A stretch of 64,000 bases of DNA from Cyanobium usitatum str. Tous (GCF_963920485.1 NZ_OY986431.1:1674001-1738000); one strand, 5' to 3'. Numbered from the stretch's first letter, positions 20,747-31,145 are shown. Notes: a model not told the origin generated them from the sequence alone. Numbers and translations: made by a program.

Positions 20747-23700
20747 TCACTGGGAGGACTTTCTCAACCAAGGGAGTCCGCCCCCTAGTCTCACATGGCA
20801 GTCAAGTAGTTGCATCGACATCAGAGCGTCTGCAAGCCCAGGGTCAACAGCCTGGGCTGCTACCAGATCACGGCGCAACATATCCAGACTATTCCAGACA
20901 TGAGGATCTTCATCGTCTCGGCACTGCTTGCGGATCTCGTCCAGCCAAGCAGTCCAGACGATATCTATCTCATCGAGGGGGTCGTGCAGCAACTGATCCA
21001 AACGCTGGTTGATCTGGGCGATCAGCTCACCGGGCCTGCTGGCACAGCCAAGCAATTGCCAGAGAGCACCCCCCTGGTTCAGATCGAGCATGGCTGGGCT
21101 TCGGGGCCCAGCCGGGTCGGTTGGGTCGAAGATCAGCGGCTGAGACAGGAGGCTCAGACGTCCCTGGACCAGACGAAGCTGTAGCTGGATGGGATGCCCG
21201 TCTCGCTGTGGCAAGCACAACGGCCACTCGGCCTCCAGCTCCGGGTTGCGACGCTGGAGTTGGATAGAGCGGCCAAGACCCGACTCGAGCAGAGAGCGAA
21301 GCCCGCGTTCCACGCCACTGGGCATGACCAGCATCCCCATCATCAGACCGACCATGGTGGATGGTTCTCCAACTTTGCCCATCAACTGGTTGAACAGGCT
21401 CTGCAGCGGGTTGTCCGACTCGGGCTCACCATTGCGCTGGCGCCTGAATCCTGACCCAGCGGACCCAGGCGACGACAGATCCGGCCGATCAGATTGGCCA
21501 GCACCAAGGGGGGCTTGGCCGCGCCGCATGGGGCGGCCGGTCGCATCCTCGCCATCGAGAGAGGTGTCATCGGAGCCATTGCGACGGCCACCAGTCGGAG
21601 CTGTCTCACCACCACCAGTCGGAGCTGTCTCACCACCACCAGCGGAAGCCTGTGACCCAGCGGATCCAGGCGACGACAGATCCGGCCGATCAGATTGGCC
21701 AGCACCAAGGGGGGCTTGGCTGCGCCGCATGGGGCGGCCGGTCGCGTCCTCGCCATCGAGAGGGGTGTCATCGGAGCCATTGCGACGGCCACCAGTCGGA
21801 GCTGTCTCACCACCACCAGCGGAAGCCTGTGACCCAGCGGCCGTGTCATCGGCACCTGCACCACTTGATCCAATCGCATCGGCGTCATTGCCGGCTGCAT
21901 CTGGGGCAGAACTCACGGCATCAACAGGGGGAGTGGAAGCAGGCTTTGGCGCAGGCGTCGGCGACGGGGTTTGTGCTGGCAGCGGAGCTGGCGTGATTGG
22001 TGCAGCCGTGATCTTCACTGGGGCACCCGGGTCATCGATCACGCCGAGGGTGAGATTGTTGTCGCCGAAGCCGTTATCCGTCAGGGTCAGCAAGATCTTG
22101 CTAATGCGCCGCTCGCCATCGATGCTCTGCACCACGAAGCGGGCGCCATCCCCCACAGGCCGCCCAGCGGCATCGAACCGTTGGGTGAAGTCGTACCAAC
22201 CGGGCTGGGTGATCGGCCGTCCATCGAGATCCCGCAGCACCAGCCCCTGCAGTGCCGCTGCAGCCACAGTGTCTGGCGCTACGAACTTGCGGTAGGCATT
22301 GAGCTCGCCCTCCAGCAGGCCAGAACCGGATACATCCAGTTCAACCACCACCTGGGTACCGAGCCGCGAGGGATCTGCATCCAAAAAGCCATTGGCATCC
22401 GCCGCCTTGAGAAGAGTGAAGCTCAGGGGATCCCATGGCATTGCCATCACGGCCCCTTCCTCCAATCCCGCGTCCATGGCCAGACCCGCGAAGCGGTCGT
22501 CGTCCTTGGAGAGAACAGTCAACTCCCGGACCTGATAAGCGGCCTCCGCCTGGCTGTACAAATTCTGTGAAGCCGGATCGGTAGATGAGCGAACCCTCAG
22601 CATCACCACGGAGCGGTCATCCTCAAGGGTGCCCTCCACCGCCGACTGGAAATCCGCCTTGCTGCGCCAGGCCAGCAAGTGGGAGGCGCCCAGATTCGTG
22701 AGTTTTGCCAGGTCATCGTCGACGGCGAGGCGGCCTCCCTTGCGATTGAGCAGATCAGCAAGTTGTCGCTCCATCGCCGGCGTGGCCACATCAGGCGCCC
22801 CCTCCGAGCGGGTCATCAGCAGTGCCCGCTCCCACGGACTCTGGCTAAAGCCATAGCTGGCGCCTTCGTCATCGGATTCAACGCGGCTGCGCGTGGCCAG
22901 CTCGATGGCCACGGTGCTACTGGATTGACCGGGAGCCAAGATCTCAAGCCAGTTCAGATCAAACGCTGCCGCCTCCCGGGACACCAGTTTCGCCAGCTCG
23001 CTGATCGGGATGCGCCACTCCCGATCAGCGTCGTCGTTTCCAGCCATCGCAGCCAGCCAAGTGCTCTCCAGCTGAGTCGCCTGCTCGGCGTTCAGCCCGG
23101 CCAGACGACGAAACGCCGCCGAGAGGCGCAGCGTCAGGAGCTGATCGGAGCGCAGGTCGAGCTCGACACTGTCCTGGTCATCACCAAACTGCAGTGGAGG
23201 GGCGGCAAACAGATCGGCCAGACCCACCAGCTGACCGCCATGCACTGAAGAGTGATGGGGATTGGCATAGAGGGGAACCAGCTCACTAATGGGATTGAGC
23301 CGCAGCTGAATGGTCTGCGCGACGGATTGGAGACCATCGCTGGCGGCAATGGTCATGGCCGCCTGGATGGGCTGCGTCAGGCCTGGGATGGCGCATTCCA
23401 GAAGCGCACGCCCCTCGCTGTAGACGACCCGAATCGCCTCGCTCAGTAGGCGTTCCTGGTCCTGATCCACACCGCTGAATCGGAGGCTGTACCGCAGGGC
23501 ATCTCCATCGGAATCACGGAACAGGCTGTCAAGTGCGTAGCGCTCCACGGTGCTGTCGTTCAGAGCCAGGCTCCCAGGCCTGGCAGCCAGGGCCGGGGCC
23601 ACGTTCTTGTCGCTACCCACGTTCAAGCGGAAGATCTGGCTGACGGCATCGCCATCTGAGCCTTGTGCCTGAAGCCGCACGGCGTAGTTGCCGAGCTGCT

Positions 23701-26700
23701 CAACGCCTGGATCGAAACGCAACTCGAACAGGGGAGTGCTGCTCAGATCGAGCAGGTTCAGCACTCCATCGCCAGTGCTGCCATCGGCAAGCCCCAGGCC
23801 CAGTCCACCCTGCTTCTCGTCCTTGAGGGTGAGATCAATGCGAACGGGACGGCCAGGGTCGTCGAGTCGGAAGTTGAGGGTGAGGAAGGATTCACCGGGT
23901 TGATCGCCCAGGGCCTGGCCCAGGCCCATTGCCGGCAGGCTGGCGGCGCTGAAGCGCAGCCGTTGCTGGCCTAGACCGGTGAGATCGGCGCTGCGAAACA
24001 GCGGGAACAGATCGCTAATGGCCTGGCGGAGATCAGCTGGCTGATCCGGCGAGAGGGTCAGCCCCTGCCATTCCAGATCGAGATCGAGACCGATCACCCC
24101 AGGGGAGGTGCTGGCGTTGCGCAGATCGGCCACGCTGATGGCGAGCTGAACACCTGTACCGGCCCGCAGGTTGGCAAGATCAGCCGCGCTGATCAGCTCA
24201 CCGGTCTCCAGCAGCCGCAGAACCGGCTCCACGGTGATCCGCTCCGATCGCTGCGGAGATTGGGCGCCTCTATCCAACAGGGTGATCCAGCCGGCCTGAT
24301 CGGCGCTCACCGGTGTGAGACGGCCGTCGATGCCGGGACGCAGCAATTCGAAGCTGTAATCGAGCTGACCACCTCTGAGCTGCAGGAAGGCGTCAGCGAT
24401 CTCCACAACGCTGGACTGGCCGGGCTTAAGTCGAAGGTCTTGCAGGACCTGGTTGACCTCCACCAGCCCATCGGCAGCCGTGATGCCGAGATCAAGCTGA
24501 TACGTGCTGGTGAGGCCGCTGCGGTCGGCGGCTATGAACTGGAGGCTGAGCAAGCCGCGATCATCAGTGCCAGGGCTGAGGCTGAGTTCACCGGTCGCCG
24601 AATTCCAGCTGAGCCAGTCGGGTATACCCAAGCTGGAGGTGCTGCGGGCCTTCAGGCTGTAGCTGAGTGCGTCGCCATGGCGGTCATCGATATCACTAAA
24701 TATCGTGTCGAGATCTAGTTGGAAGCGCGAGCCGACCTGCAGCAGAAGCCCCTCGCTCGCCGGAGCGAGGCGATTAGGCGCCTGATTCACGTTTTGCACC
24801 GTGAGCTGGAAGGTGCTTGCTGCCACGGCACCATCAAGATCCAGAGCGCGAAAGCTGACGGTGTGGGTGCCAACAGCGGCGTTATCGGCCAAGCCGCTGA
24901 CGCGCCCCGTCTGAGGATCGAAGCTCAGCCAATCGGGTGCCTGCACCTCGAAACGGAGTCGATCGCCGATCAGTCGATCGTCATCACGGAAGAGGGAGGG
25001 GAGGTCAAAGCTCAGGCTCTCTCCCTCACGGATGGTGCGCTGCTGCGGCAGCTCGCCCACCTGATAGGGCGCTCTGTTGAAAGTCTGATCCACCACCTGA
25101 AGTTGCAGGCGGGTGCTGGCGAGGAGACCATCGCGGTCTGTGGCACTGAGGGTGAGGCTGACGGGCTCCCCGCCGGCAAGGGGCGCAACACCGCTGAGCA
25201 GGCCCGTGAAGGGATCAATCCGCAGCCAGCTGGCCAGGTCGGGGTGTCCTTCGAGATCGAGGCTGTAGTTGAGGCTGTCACCGGAATCCTGGTCGCCAAA
25301 CAGATCCGTCGGCAGGGTGATGCTGAACTCCCGCTGCTCTCGCAGCAGGATCAGCGGCAGCTCCTCGCCACTCCACTGCGGGGCGTCGTTGACGTTCTCG
25401 ATGCGCAGGGAAATGGTCTGAACCGCGCTGGCCCCGCTCTGATCACGGGCTTCCACCTGCAGCAGCCAGCTGCCCACCTGGGCCTGGTCGGGATTGCCGG
25501 TTAGCAGACCGGTGGTCGCATCCAGGACCAGCCAATCCGACTGAGCATCAAGCAGCCGGAAGCTGAGCCGATCGCCCACCCCGAGATCCTGATCGCGGAA
25601 GAAGGCGCTGAGATCGAGCTGCAGCGGCTGGTCCTCCAGAGCGGTGAGCGGCGGGGCCGGCAGGACTTCGGGGGCGTCGTTGACGTTGTTGATCACCAGG
25701 CTGAGCTGCTGCTGCCAGCGGCGTCCGTCGGCGTAGAGGCCTTCCGCCAGGAAGCGCTGCTCACCCACCTGGCCCTGGTCGGCCAGGCCATGGATCACCG
25801 GAATCAGCGCTGGATCACTGCCCACCGCCAGCACACGGGCGGGATCAAGGGGCAGATTGCGACTGGTGGGCAGTTTGTTGGGGCTGATCTGCAGATTCAG
25901 CCCCTCAGGCCCGATGCTGCCCACCTCGAATACCAAACTCGCGAACAGATCGCGCAGGCCATCCCCCAGCACGGACCCTGTCCCAGAACTAGGCAGTGCC
26001 GCGGCCCCCAGGCCGCTGAGGCGGCCGGCTGCAAGATCGAGATCACCCCTGTTCCGGAACAGGGGCAGGCTGGGGTCGAGGGTGACCTTCTGCAGGTTCA
26101 GGGCAGCCGGATCCCATTGCAGATCAAGATCCAAACCGATCAAGCCGGCACCATCAGCACGGGTGTCGGTGACCACCAGATCAGCCTGAACCAGGCTGCC
26201 AGGCTGCAGGGCGGCGATATCATCAGGGCTGAGCAGTTGTCCCCCTCCATCGCGGAAGAGGGTCTCGATCACCAGCCGTTCAGCCAGGGTGGCATCGGGG
26301 CGGCGCTGCTCCATTGCCAGCCAATCAACCGACCCCGTACTGAGCGGCTGGAGCTGCAGAGACACCAGCTGCCCATCCAGAGGGAACAGATCCGACAGCG
26401 CCAGGCTGAAGGGCTGATCCTCGTCCAGAACAAAACGGTGGTCAGCGCCCAGCTGGCTGAGGGGAGCCAGGGGAACGCCGGCGCCATCGACAGCCTGCCA
26501 GCGGAGCTGCTCCAGCCCACGCCACTGGTCGATCAGCGGAGCCTCACTGGCATGCACCGTGGCCGTATCAACGCCGGCACCGGTATCGATCCAGAGCTGA
26601 TCGGGCTGGCCGTGCAGGAGAACGATGGCATCATCGCCATCACCGAGCCGCAGGGCCTCCAGGCCCGCCAGCAGGTCGATGTCGCCGCTGCCCTTGTGAA

Positions 26701-27142
26701 CCAGCAGCTGATCGCTGTTGAAGGCATCCCACAGCAGTGGAGGCGGGTTGGCCTCCAGCAGCGTGGAGGGCAGCAGGTGGGGCTCGTCCACAACGGTCAG
26801 CCCCGTCAGCTGATCCAGATCCACCAAAGTGGAATAGTCGGCCAGATCCAGATCGGTGCTGCCCTGAAATACAGCGCTGCCGTGCTGGCCGTTGAGGCTG
26901 GCAACGGCAGCATCAATGCGCGCCCAGTCGAGGCCACTGGCAGACACTTCTGCCAACGGGAGATTGAGGGGTTCCGCAGCAGCGCCGAGCTGAGCAAGGG
27001 GGTCCGTGGCCGCCAGCACGGGCTGGCTCAAGAACCCGAAAGACAGCGGGTCCTGCTCCAGAGGAACAGACCACTGGCCGACGAGGAAGTCCTTTTCGAT
27101 TGAAGTGGGAGCCATCAATGCGAACGTCACCTGCGAGGCCAC
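20747..27142 (-). CDS. Giant secreted cadherin-like/cohesin-like protein
   Basis: 2131 aa, no Sec signal, located just upstream of the secretion operon and probably its substrate. Visible parts: an N-terminal region with one RTX-like stretch (LGDGDDAIVLLHG); a cohesin-like stretch at about 315-445 (LIGLDLDLQWDPAALNLQ); four cadherin/dystroglycan-like domains at about 480-880, each closing with motifs such as NVNDAP; a second cohesin-like stretch at about 980-1135 (VIGLDLDLEW); a Pro-rich linker near 1710-1745; two imperfect Gly/Ser-rich repeats; and a C-terminal region with no recognised domain. GTG 27142 has a GAGGT upstream; ATG 27115 is an alternative. Role as scaffold or adhesin is inferred. 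Confidence 0.8.
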   Translation of the reverse strand: MASQVTFALMAPTSIEKDFLVGQWSVPLEQDPLSFGFLSQPVLAATDPLAQLGAAAEPLNLPLAEVSASGLDWARIDAAVASLNGQHGSAVFQGSTDLDLADYSTLVDLDQLTGLTVVDEPHLLPSTLLEANPPPLLWDAFNSDQLLVHKGSGDIDLLAGLEALRLGDGDDAIVLLHGQPDQLWIDTGAGVDTATVHASEAPLIDQWRGLEQLRWQAVDGAGVPLAPLSQLGADHRFVLDEDQPFSLALSDLFPLDGQLVSLQLQPLSTGSVDWLAMEQRRPDATLAERLVIETLFRDGGGQLLSPDDIAALQPGSLVQADLVVTDTRADGAGLIGLDLDLQWDPAALNLQKVTLDPSLPLFRNRGDLDLAAGRLSGLGAAALPSSGTGSVLGDGLRDLFASLVFEVGSIGPEGLNLQISPNKLPTSRNLPLDPARVLAVGSDPALIPVIHGLADQGQVGEQRFLAEGLYADGRRWQQQLSLVINNVNDAPEVLPAPPLTALEDQPLQLDLSAFFRDQDLGVGDRLSFRLLDAQSDWLVLDATTGLLTGNPDQAQVGSWLLQVEARDQSGASAVQTISLRIENVNDAPQWSGEELPLILLREQREFSITLPTDLFGDQDSGDSLNYSLDLEGHPDLASWLRIDPFTGLLSGVAPLAGGEPVSLTLSATDRDGLLASTRLQLQVVDQTFNRAPYQVGELPQQRTIREGESLSFDLPSLFRDDDRLIGDRLRFEVQAPDWLSFDPQTGRVSGLADNAAVGTHTVSFRALDLDGAVAASTFQLTVQNVNQAPNRLAPASEGLLLQVGSRFQLDLDTIFSDIDDRHGDALSYSLKARSTSSLGIPDWLSWNSATGELSLSPGTDDRGLLSLQFIAADRSGLTSTYQLDLGITAADGLVEVNQVLQDLRLKPGQSSVVEIADAFLQLRGGQLDYSFELLRPGIDGRLTPVSADQAGWITLLDRGAQSPQRSERITVEPVLRLLETGELISAADLANLRAGTGVQLAISVADLRNASTSPGVIGLDLDLEWQGLTLSPDQPADLRQAISDLFPLFRSADLTGLGQQRLRFSAASLPAMGLGQALGDQPGESFLTLNFRLDDPGRPVRIDLTLKDEKQGGLGLGLADGSTGDGVLNLLDLSSTPLFELRFDPGVEQLGNYAVRLQAQGSDGDAVSQIFRLNVGSDKNVAPALAARPGSLALNDSTVERYALDSLFRDSDGDALRYSLRFSGVDQDQERLLSEAIRVVYSEGRALLECAIPGLTQPIQAAMTIAASDGLQSVAQTIQLRLNPISELVPLYANPHHSSVHGGQLVGLADLFAAPPLQFGDDQDSVELDLRSDQLLTLRLSAAFRRLAGLNAEQATQLESTWLAAMAGNDDADREWRIPISELAKLVSREAAAFDLNWLEILAPGQSSSTVAIELATRSRVESDDEGASYGFSQSPWERALLMTRSEGAPDVATPAMERQLADLLNRKGGRLAVDDDLAKLTNLGASHLLAWRSKADFQSAVEGTLEDDRSVVMLRVRSSTDPASQNLYSQAEAAYQVRELTVLSKDDDRFAGLAMDAGLEEGAVMAMPWDPLSFTLLKAADANGFLDADPSRLGTQVVVELDVSGSGLLEGELNAYRKFVAPDTVAAAALQGLVLRDLDGRPITQPGWYDFTQRFDAAGRPVGDGARFVVQSIDGERRISKILLTLTDNGFGDNNLTLGVIDDPGAPVKITAAPITPAPLPAQTPSPTPAPKPASTPPVDAVSSAPDAAGNDADAIGSSGAGADDTAAGSQASAGGGETAPTGGRRNGSDDTPLDGEDATGRPMRRSQAPLGAGQSDRPDLSSPGSAGSQASAGGGETAPTGGGETAPTGGRRNGSDDTSLDGEDATGRPMRRGQAPLGAGQSDRPDLSSPGSAGSGFRRQRNGEPESDNPLQSLFNQLMGKVGEPSTMVGLMMGMLVMPSGVERGLRSLLESGLGRSIQLQRRNPELEAEWPLCLPQRDGHPIQLQLRLVQGRLSLLSQPLIFDPTDPAGPRSPAMLDLNQGGALWQLLGCASRPGELIAQINQRLDQLLHDPLDEIDIVWTAWLDEIRKQCRDDEDPHVWNSLDMLRRDLVAAQAVDPGLADALMSMQLLDCHVRLGGGLPWLRKSSQ
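21453..21653. repeat. Internal repeat unit 1 of the giant protein (201 bp)
   Basis: In-frame unit beginning GACCCAGCGG. It matches 21654-21830 except for a few substitutions and an extra 24-bp internal duplication (GGETAPTG encoded twice). Encodes a Gly/Ser/Arg-rich linker. Confidence 0.9.
21654..21830. repeat. Internal repeat unit 2 of the giant protein (177 bp)
   Basis: Tandem partner of 21453-21653, shorter by exactly 24 bp. A third partial start (GACCCAGCGG) follows at 21831. Both unit lengths are multiples of three, so copy number can change without a frameshift. Confidence 0.9.
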
Positions 27143-27215
27143 TGCTGGACCTCAGCCCCCATGATGACCGGCAGGAGGCTTGCTTGGACAAGCGGGAGCC
27201 ACAGCGACGTTTTGG

Positions 27216-28778
27216 GCACACTGGCGCCCGCAAAATGATGAGAACGCAAAAAAAAGCCCCGGGTGATCCCGGGGCTTGGGCTGCCGCTGATCGGCCATCA
27301 GCAGATCAGACGCTCGTGAGCGCGTACTGCTGGCTGTGCTGCTCTTCCCACTGGCTCACCACTGAGGAGTCGAGACCCGCAGCGCTGATCAGACCGTCGG
27401 ACTCGTCCGTAAGCACGTTCACGTACGCCGAGCCCGCTTCATCGGCCTCGATCGCATTCTGATCTTCAAAGGCACTGCTATCCCAGCGGCGGCCGTTCTG
27501 GCGGAACAGCTCATCCATCGTGATGGAATCGCTGCCCATGAACTTGCCATCGCCACTATGCAGGCTCTTACCCCAGTCAGCATCGATCACCGCCAGGTCC
27601 AGCATGTCGATGCTGCCGCTGAAGTCAGCATCCACATCGTGGGGGGTGGTGCCCATCGCCGCTCCGGCGTTGAGGAAGGCAAGATCCTTCATCGTCACCG
27701 CGCCGTCGTAGTTCACGTCGCCCTGGTAGGTCACCAGATGCTTCACCTGGAACTGCTCCATCTGCGTGGTGTTCCACCCGTAGTCGCCGTAGGCGCTCAG
27801 GGCGTAGCCCACCGCACTGGTGTCCACAACGCTGCCGGCCTCACCGATGATGTGGAAGCTGGTGGTCACATCCATCACCCCGCCCTGGCCAGGCTGATCA
27901 CTCCAGCCCAGGCTGGGCAGACTTGCGGTGTCGGTGAGATCGAAGGTGGCACTCACCTCAGCCACCGCATCGCTGATCGAGTCGAGACGCAGGTCGGAGA
28001 AGCTGACTTCACCATCGTTGCGCCAGCTGCTCGCCTGGAAAATGGTGTCGCCGCTACGCACCAGGTTGGTGTAAGAGCCCTCGCCAACTTGCACCACCTC
28101 GCGGTAAGTGCCCAGATCGAAGCTCGATGAAGTGGTCAGCACCGCCTCGGCCGCACGGGCCGTGACTTCCAGCTCAGGGTTCAGCAGCACATCAGCACCG
28201 CCTAGGTCGCTCAGCGATTCGAGATCGCTGAACACCACCTGGTCCACATTGGCATCAACCGTGAACAGCATCGGCACGCTGAAGGTTTCAGCGTTCATGA
28301 AGCCGTACTGATCCTCAACCCGAGCATCTTTGATCAGATCATCGATGTCGCCGCGGGCTACCAGTTCGATGTAAGCCAGAACCGTGTTATCGGCAATGGC
28401 AGCACCAGAGGCCAGTGCATCCAGTCCGGCTCCCTGGAAGCGGATGGTCGGACCGTTGTCGCCATTGAGCACCTGCACACGGCGTTGGACCGCCATGGCG
28501 TCGTTGAAGTGAATGTCGGCTGGATGCAGCTCAAACACCTCACCGAACGTCTCGCCCAGGTTCACCGACACATCGAGCGTATTGATCGATGCATCGCGCA
28601 GCGACGCTGCCGTGAGTGCCAGGTAGAACTTGCTGCCCTGCTCAACCTCAGTACCGAAGCGGCGCAACACCACATCGGTCTCGGAATCACCGGCAAACAC
28701 CGGATCCTTCACGATGCTCAGACCCAACTGCAGCGCGGGGCTGGTCGATTCGGACGACACATCCTCAGAGCTGCTGTC
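27216..28778. repeat. Duplicated C-terminal cassette plus terminator, copy A
   Basis: Nearly identical to 31520-33082 (offset 4304). It covers the last about 480 codons of haem peroxidase A, the stop, the terminator and 30 bases beyond. I see only about ten mismatches. Identity stops abruptly inside the acidic linker. Confidence 0.93.
27248..27277 (-). terminator. Rho-independent terminator after haem peroxidase A
   Basis: On the minus strand a perfect 10-bp stem AAGCCCCGGG/CCCGGGGCTT with loop ATCA, followed by eight T. It lies 29 bases after the stop of the gene ending at 27306. An identical element follows the second peroxidase. Confidence 0.92.
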
Positions 28779-31145
28779 CTCGTTCTCGGCATCCTCATTG
28801 GTGTCGCCGTCCTCGGCGTCCTCATTGGTGTCGCCGTCCTCGGCGTCCTCATTGGTGTCGCCGTCCTCGGCGTCCTCGTTGGTGTTGGCAGGGTGATCCT
28901 GCTCTGCATCCGGATCGGCACCGCCAGCCAACTCCTCATCAGCAGGCTGATCAGCAGGAGTGGCGGCGGCTACAACATCGAAGACCCGCTCGGGGAGGTC
29001 GGTAAGACCTGTGTTACGGGCCAGGATCTTGGCGAAGGTGGAATCTTCGACGAAATTGGCATAGAGGTCGAGATTTTCAAGGCGCGGGATGTAGTAGAAG
29101 CGATCTGCCTCTTGGAGGCGATCCAGTTGCTCATGCAGGATCACCCAGAAGGTTGGACCCACGAGGGCGTCACCGACCTTCCGCTCCACCAGGCCACCGA
29201 CCCAGGCATCGACGCGATCAATACCCGGCACGATGAACTGATCACCATCCTGCAGAGCATTGATCTCAGGATTGAAGCGCTGGAAGTCGACCCAGGCTTC
29301 GCCGCTCAGCACAAGATCTGGATAAGCCTGCTGGAACTGGCCCAGCACGTCATCACTCAGGCCATTGCGGGTCTGAAACTCCTGCCAGCTGCCATAGGGC
29401 TCAAGGCTGGCGCCTCCCACGTAGCCGACAGCCTCCGACACATAGGGACTGGTGGACGCCAGCAGGCCCTGTTTGATCTGGTTGAGAGTCCCCATACCCA
29501 GATCCCAGCCTCTGGCAACGTTCGCCGAAAACAGGTCGGCCCGAACACGGACGAGATCGTTACGGACGGCGTCGACCATCTTGCCGTCCATCTCTTCCGC
29601 AGGCTGCCGAGCAATACCGCCAAGCACCGATGCGGTACCCAGCTCGGCATAGCCAGGCGCAGGCACATAGCCCATTCGAGCCAGAACATCGAGGGCTGGC
29701 TGACCGGTGAGTGGAGCCGTGTTGGGATTGCGATCGTGATCCACGCTGAAGGCAGACGGATCACTGGTCGGATTGAGGAAAAGGTCGAACAGCGGCCGAG
29801 GCTGCGGATTGCCATTGGCGTCGAGAACCCAGTAATCCTCGGGAATCATCGTATGGCCAAGCCTGTAGGCGATAGCCTGAAACTCCAGACTGATCTGGGC
29901 GTCGGCCGCAGGTGAGTAATCCTTGAAGCCATGGTCGCCCTCGCCTAGAAGACCAGGGCCACCTAGCACCTTCTGAGCAAACTCCGTGAAAACGATGCGC
30001 TGATACTCCGCTTCACTCACGATCTTGGCAGCCTGGAACAGCTCTTCAGAGCTCACACTGATCGCCTGATCGGCGTAGAGATCTTCCAGCTGCTCGGCGT
30101 GATAATTATGATTGCGAGCAAAAATTGTATGCAAGCCAGTCAGGCCAACATTCTCATTGGCACGTCCATCACCAGAGATCACATGATCCAGCAGATTGAT
30201 CGCCGGATTGGCATCAATCAGTAGATTATAGCCAGAACCGAAGGCATTCGAGGCCAGCTGCTGGACGACAGCCGCGTTATAGTCGCCGCCAGCAAGTAAC
30301 AGAGCCGGATAATACTCGATCAGTGTTTTCTCGCCCTGATCGGTGCTGAAACGGCTTCCAGCCTGCAGGTGATGATCCAGCAACTCCCGGAGATTGGGCA
30401 GAAGGAAATGCCCAGGCGCCGAAGGATCAGGCCTGTCTGAGCAGAGCAGCCTAGCTCCGAATCCGCCCTGCCCATCACTGCACCGCAGCAGCTGACCGAC
30501 GACCTCAACGGGACCGTAGGCCTGGTTCTGATCGACATAGGGTGTGTCCTGATTGCGATAGAGCGGCACGCCATCAGACCAACCCAGGATGGTACCTCTG
30601 GTGAGGTCGGCGGGATTGTTGGCATCACCGGGAATCTGATTGCCAATCGCGATGGTTCCGTTACCACCTTTGGGCAGGAAATCGAGGCCGTGGTCGAAGT
30701 ACTGACTGAAGGCCATGAACAGGTTACTGGCCTGCTCACTTGGCGGTGTGTCTGCAGACTGGGCACCGATCAGGTTGGAAATACTGCGAGGATCCAGATC
30801 CTTGAAAATCGGGTTGATCTTCGCCGAGTTCGTCGCCTGGTTCAGTTCACCAAAACGCGCAGGGGTGAGACGGACGAAGGGCTCATCGAGGGCGGCACGC
30901 GAAGGGTCTATCTGGTTATTACCGAAGCCCGAAAGGTTACGTACGCCAAGCGACAGCTCCGCATCGTCACCCTGTGCAGGTGGCAGCTCGCCACGCACCA
31001 ACATCAGCAGATTCTGAGCATCGCTTGGGGTGAGTTGCGCGAGAACACCAGGGTCAACAACAGAAAGCACATCGCCGGGGGGCGGATCGGCCGGCTGGGC
31101 CTGAGGAGGAATGCTCGATGGGTCAGCAGAGGTGAATGGTTTCAT
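27306..31145 (-). CDS. Animal-type haem peroxidase A with dockerin-like C-terminus
   Basis: Secreted peroxidase of 1279 aa from ATG 31145 (MKPFTSADPSS); the frame extends to a TTG at 31163. The peroxidase domain spans about 110-660: distal His in FSQYFDHGLDFLPKGG, RNHNYHAEQL, and proximal His in IAYRLGHTMIPEDYW. An acidic linker of repeated EDGDTNEDA units leads to a beta-rich region and two EF-like loops, DVNYDGAVTMKD and DADFSGSIDMLD, which together look like a dockerin. No Sec signal; export by the island's type I system is inferred. Natural donor substrate unknown. Confidence 0.88.
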   Translation of the reverse strand: MKPFTSADPSSIPPQAQPADPPPGDVLSVVDPGVLAQLTPSDAQNLLMLVRGELPPAQGDDAELSLGVRNLSGFGNNQIDPSRAALDEPFVRLTPARFGELNQATNSAKINPIFKDLDPRSISNLIGAQSADTPPSEQASNLFMAFSQYFDHGLDFLPKGGNGTIAIGNQIPGDANNPADLTRGTILGWSDGVPLYRNQDTPYVDQNQAYGPVEVVGQLLRCSDGQGGFGARLLCSDRPDPSAPGHFLLPNLRELLDHHLQAGSRFSTDQGEKTLIEYYPALLLAGGDYNAAVVQQLASNAFGSGYNLLIDANPAINLLDHVISGDGRANENVGLTGLHTIFARNHNYHAEQLEDLYADQAISVSSEELFQAAKIVSEAEYQRIVFTEFAQKVLGGPGLLGEGDHGFKDYSPAADAQISLEFQAIAYRLGHTMIPEDYWVLDANGNPQPRPLFDLFLNPTSDPSAFSVDHDRNPNTAPLTGQPALDVLARMGYVPAPGYAELGTASVLGGIARQPAEEMDGKMVDAVRNDLVRVRADLFSANVARGWDLGMGTLNQIKQGLLASTSPYVSEAVGYVGGASLEPYGSWQEFQTRNGLSDDVLGQFQQAYPDLVLSGEAWVDFQRFNPEINALQDGDQFIVPGIDRVDAWVGGLVERKVGDALVGPTFWVILHEQLDRLQEADRFYYIPRLENLDLYANFVEDSTFAKILARNTGLTDLPERVFDVVAAATPADQPADEELAGGADPDAEQDHPANTNEDAEDGDTNEDAEDGDTNEDAEDGDTNEDAENEDSSSEDVSSESTSPALQLGLSIVKDPVFAGDSETDVVLRRFGTEVEQGSKFYLALTAASLRDASINTLDVSVNLGETFGEVFELHPADIHFNDAMAVQRRVQVLNGDNGPTIRFQGAGLDALASGAAIADNTVLAYIELVARGDIDDLIKDARVEDQYGFMNAETFSVPMLFTVDANVDQVVFSDLESLSDLGGADVLLNPELEVTARAAEAVLTTSSSFDLGTYREVVQVGEGSYTNLVRSGDTIFQASSWRNDGEVSFSDLRLDSISDAVAEVSATFDLTDTASLPSLGWSDQPGQGGVMDVTTSFHIIGEAGSVVDTSAVGYALSAYGDYGWNTTQMEQFQVKHLVTYQGDVNYDGAVTMKDLAFLNAGAAMGTTPHDVDADFSGSIDMLDLAVIDADWGKSLHSGDGKFMGSDSITMDELFRQNGRRWDSSAFEDQNAIEADEAGSAYVNVLTDESDGLISAAGLDSSVVSQWEEQHSQQYALTSV
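28784..28885. repeat. 27-bp tandem repeats in the acidic linker of peroxidase A
   Basis: Units encoding EDGDTNEDA repeated about three to four times. The corresponding linker of peroxidase B (33083-33200) has the same units in a different arrangement, so this segment has diverged by repeat gain and loss while the module downstream stayed almost identical. Confidence 0.85.
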
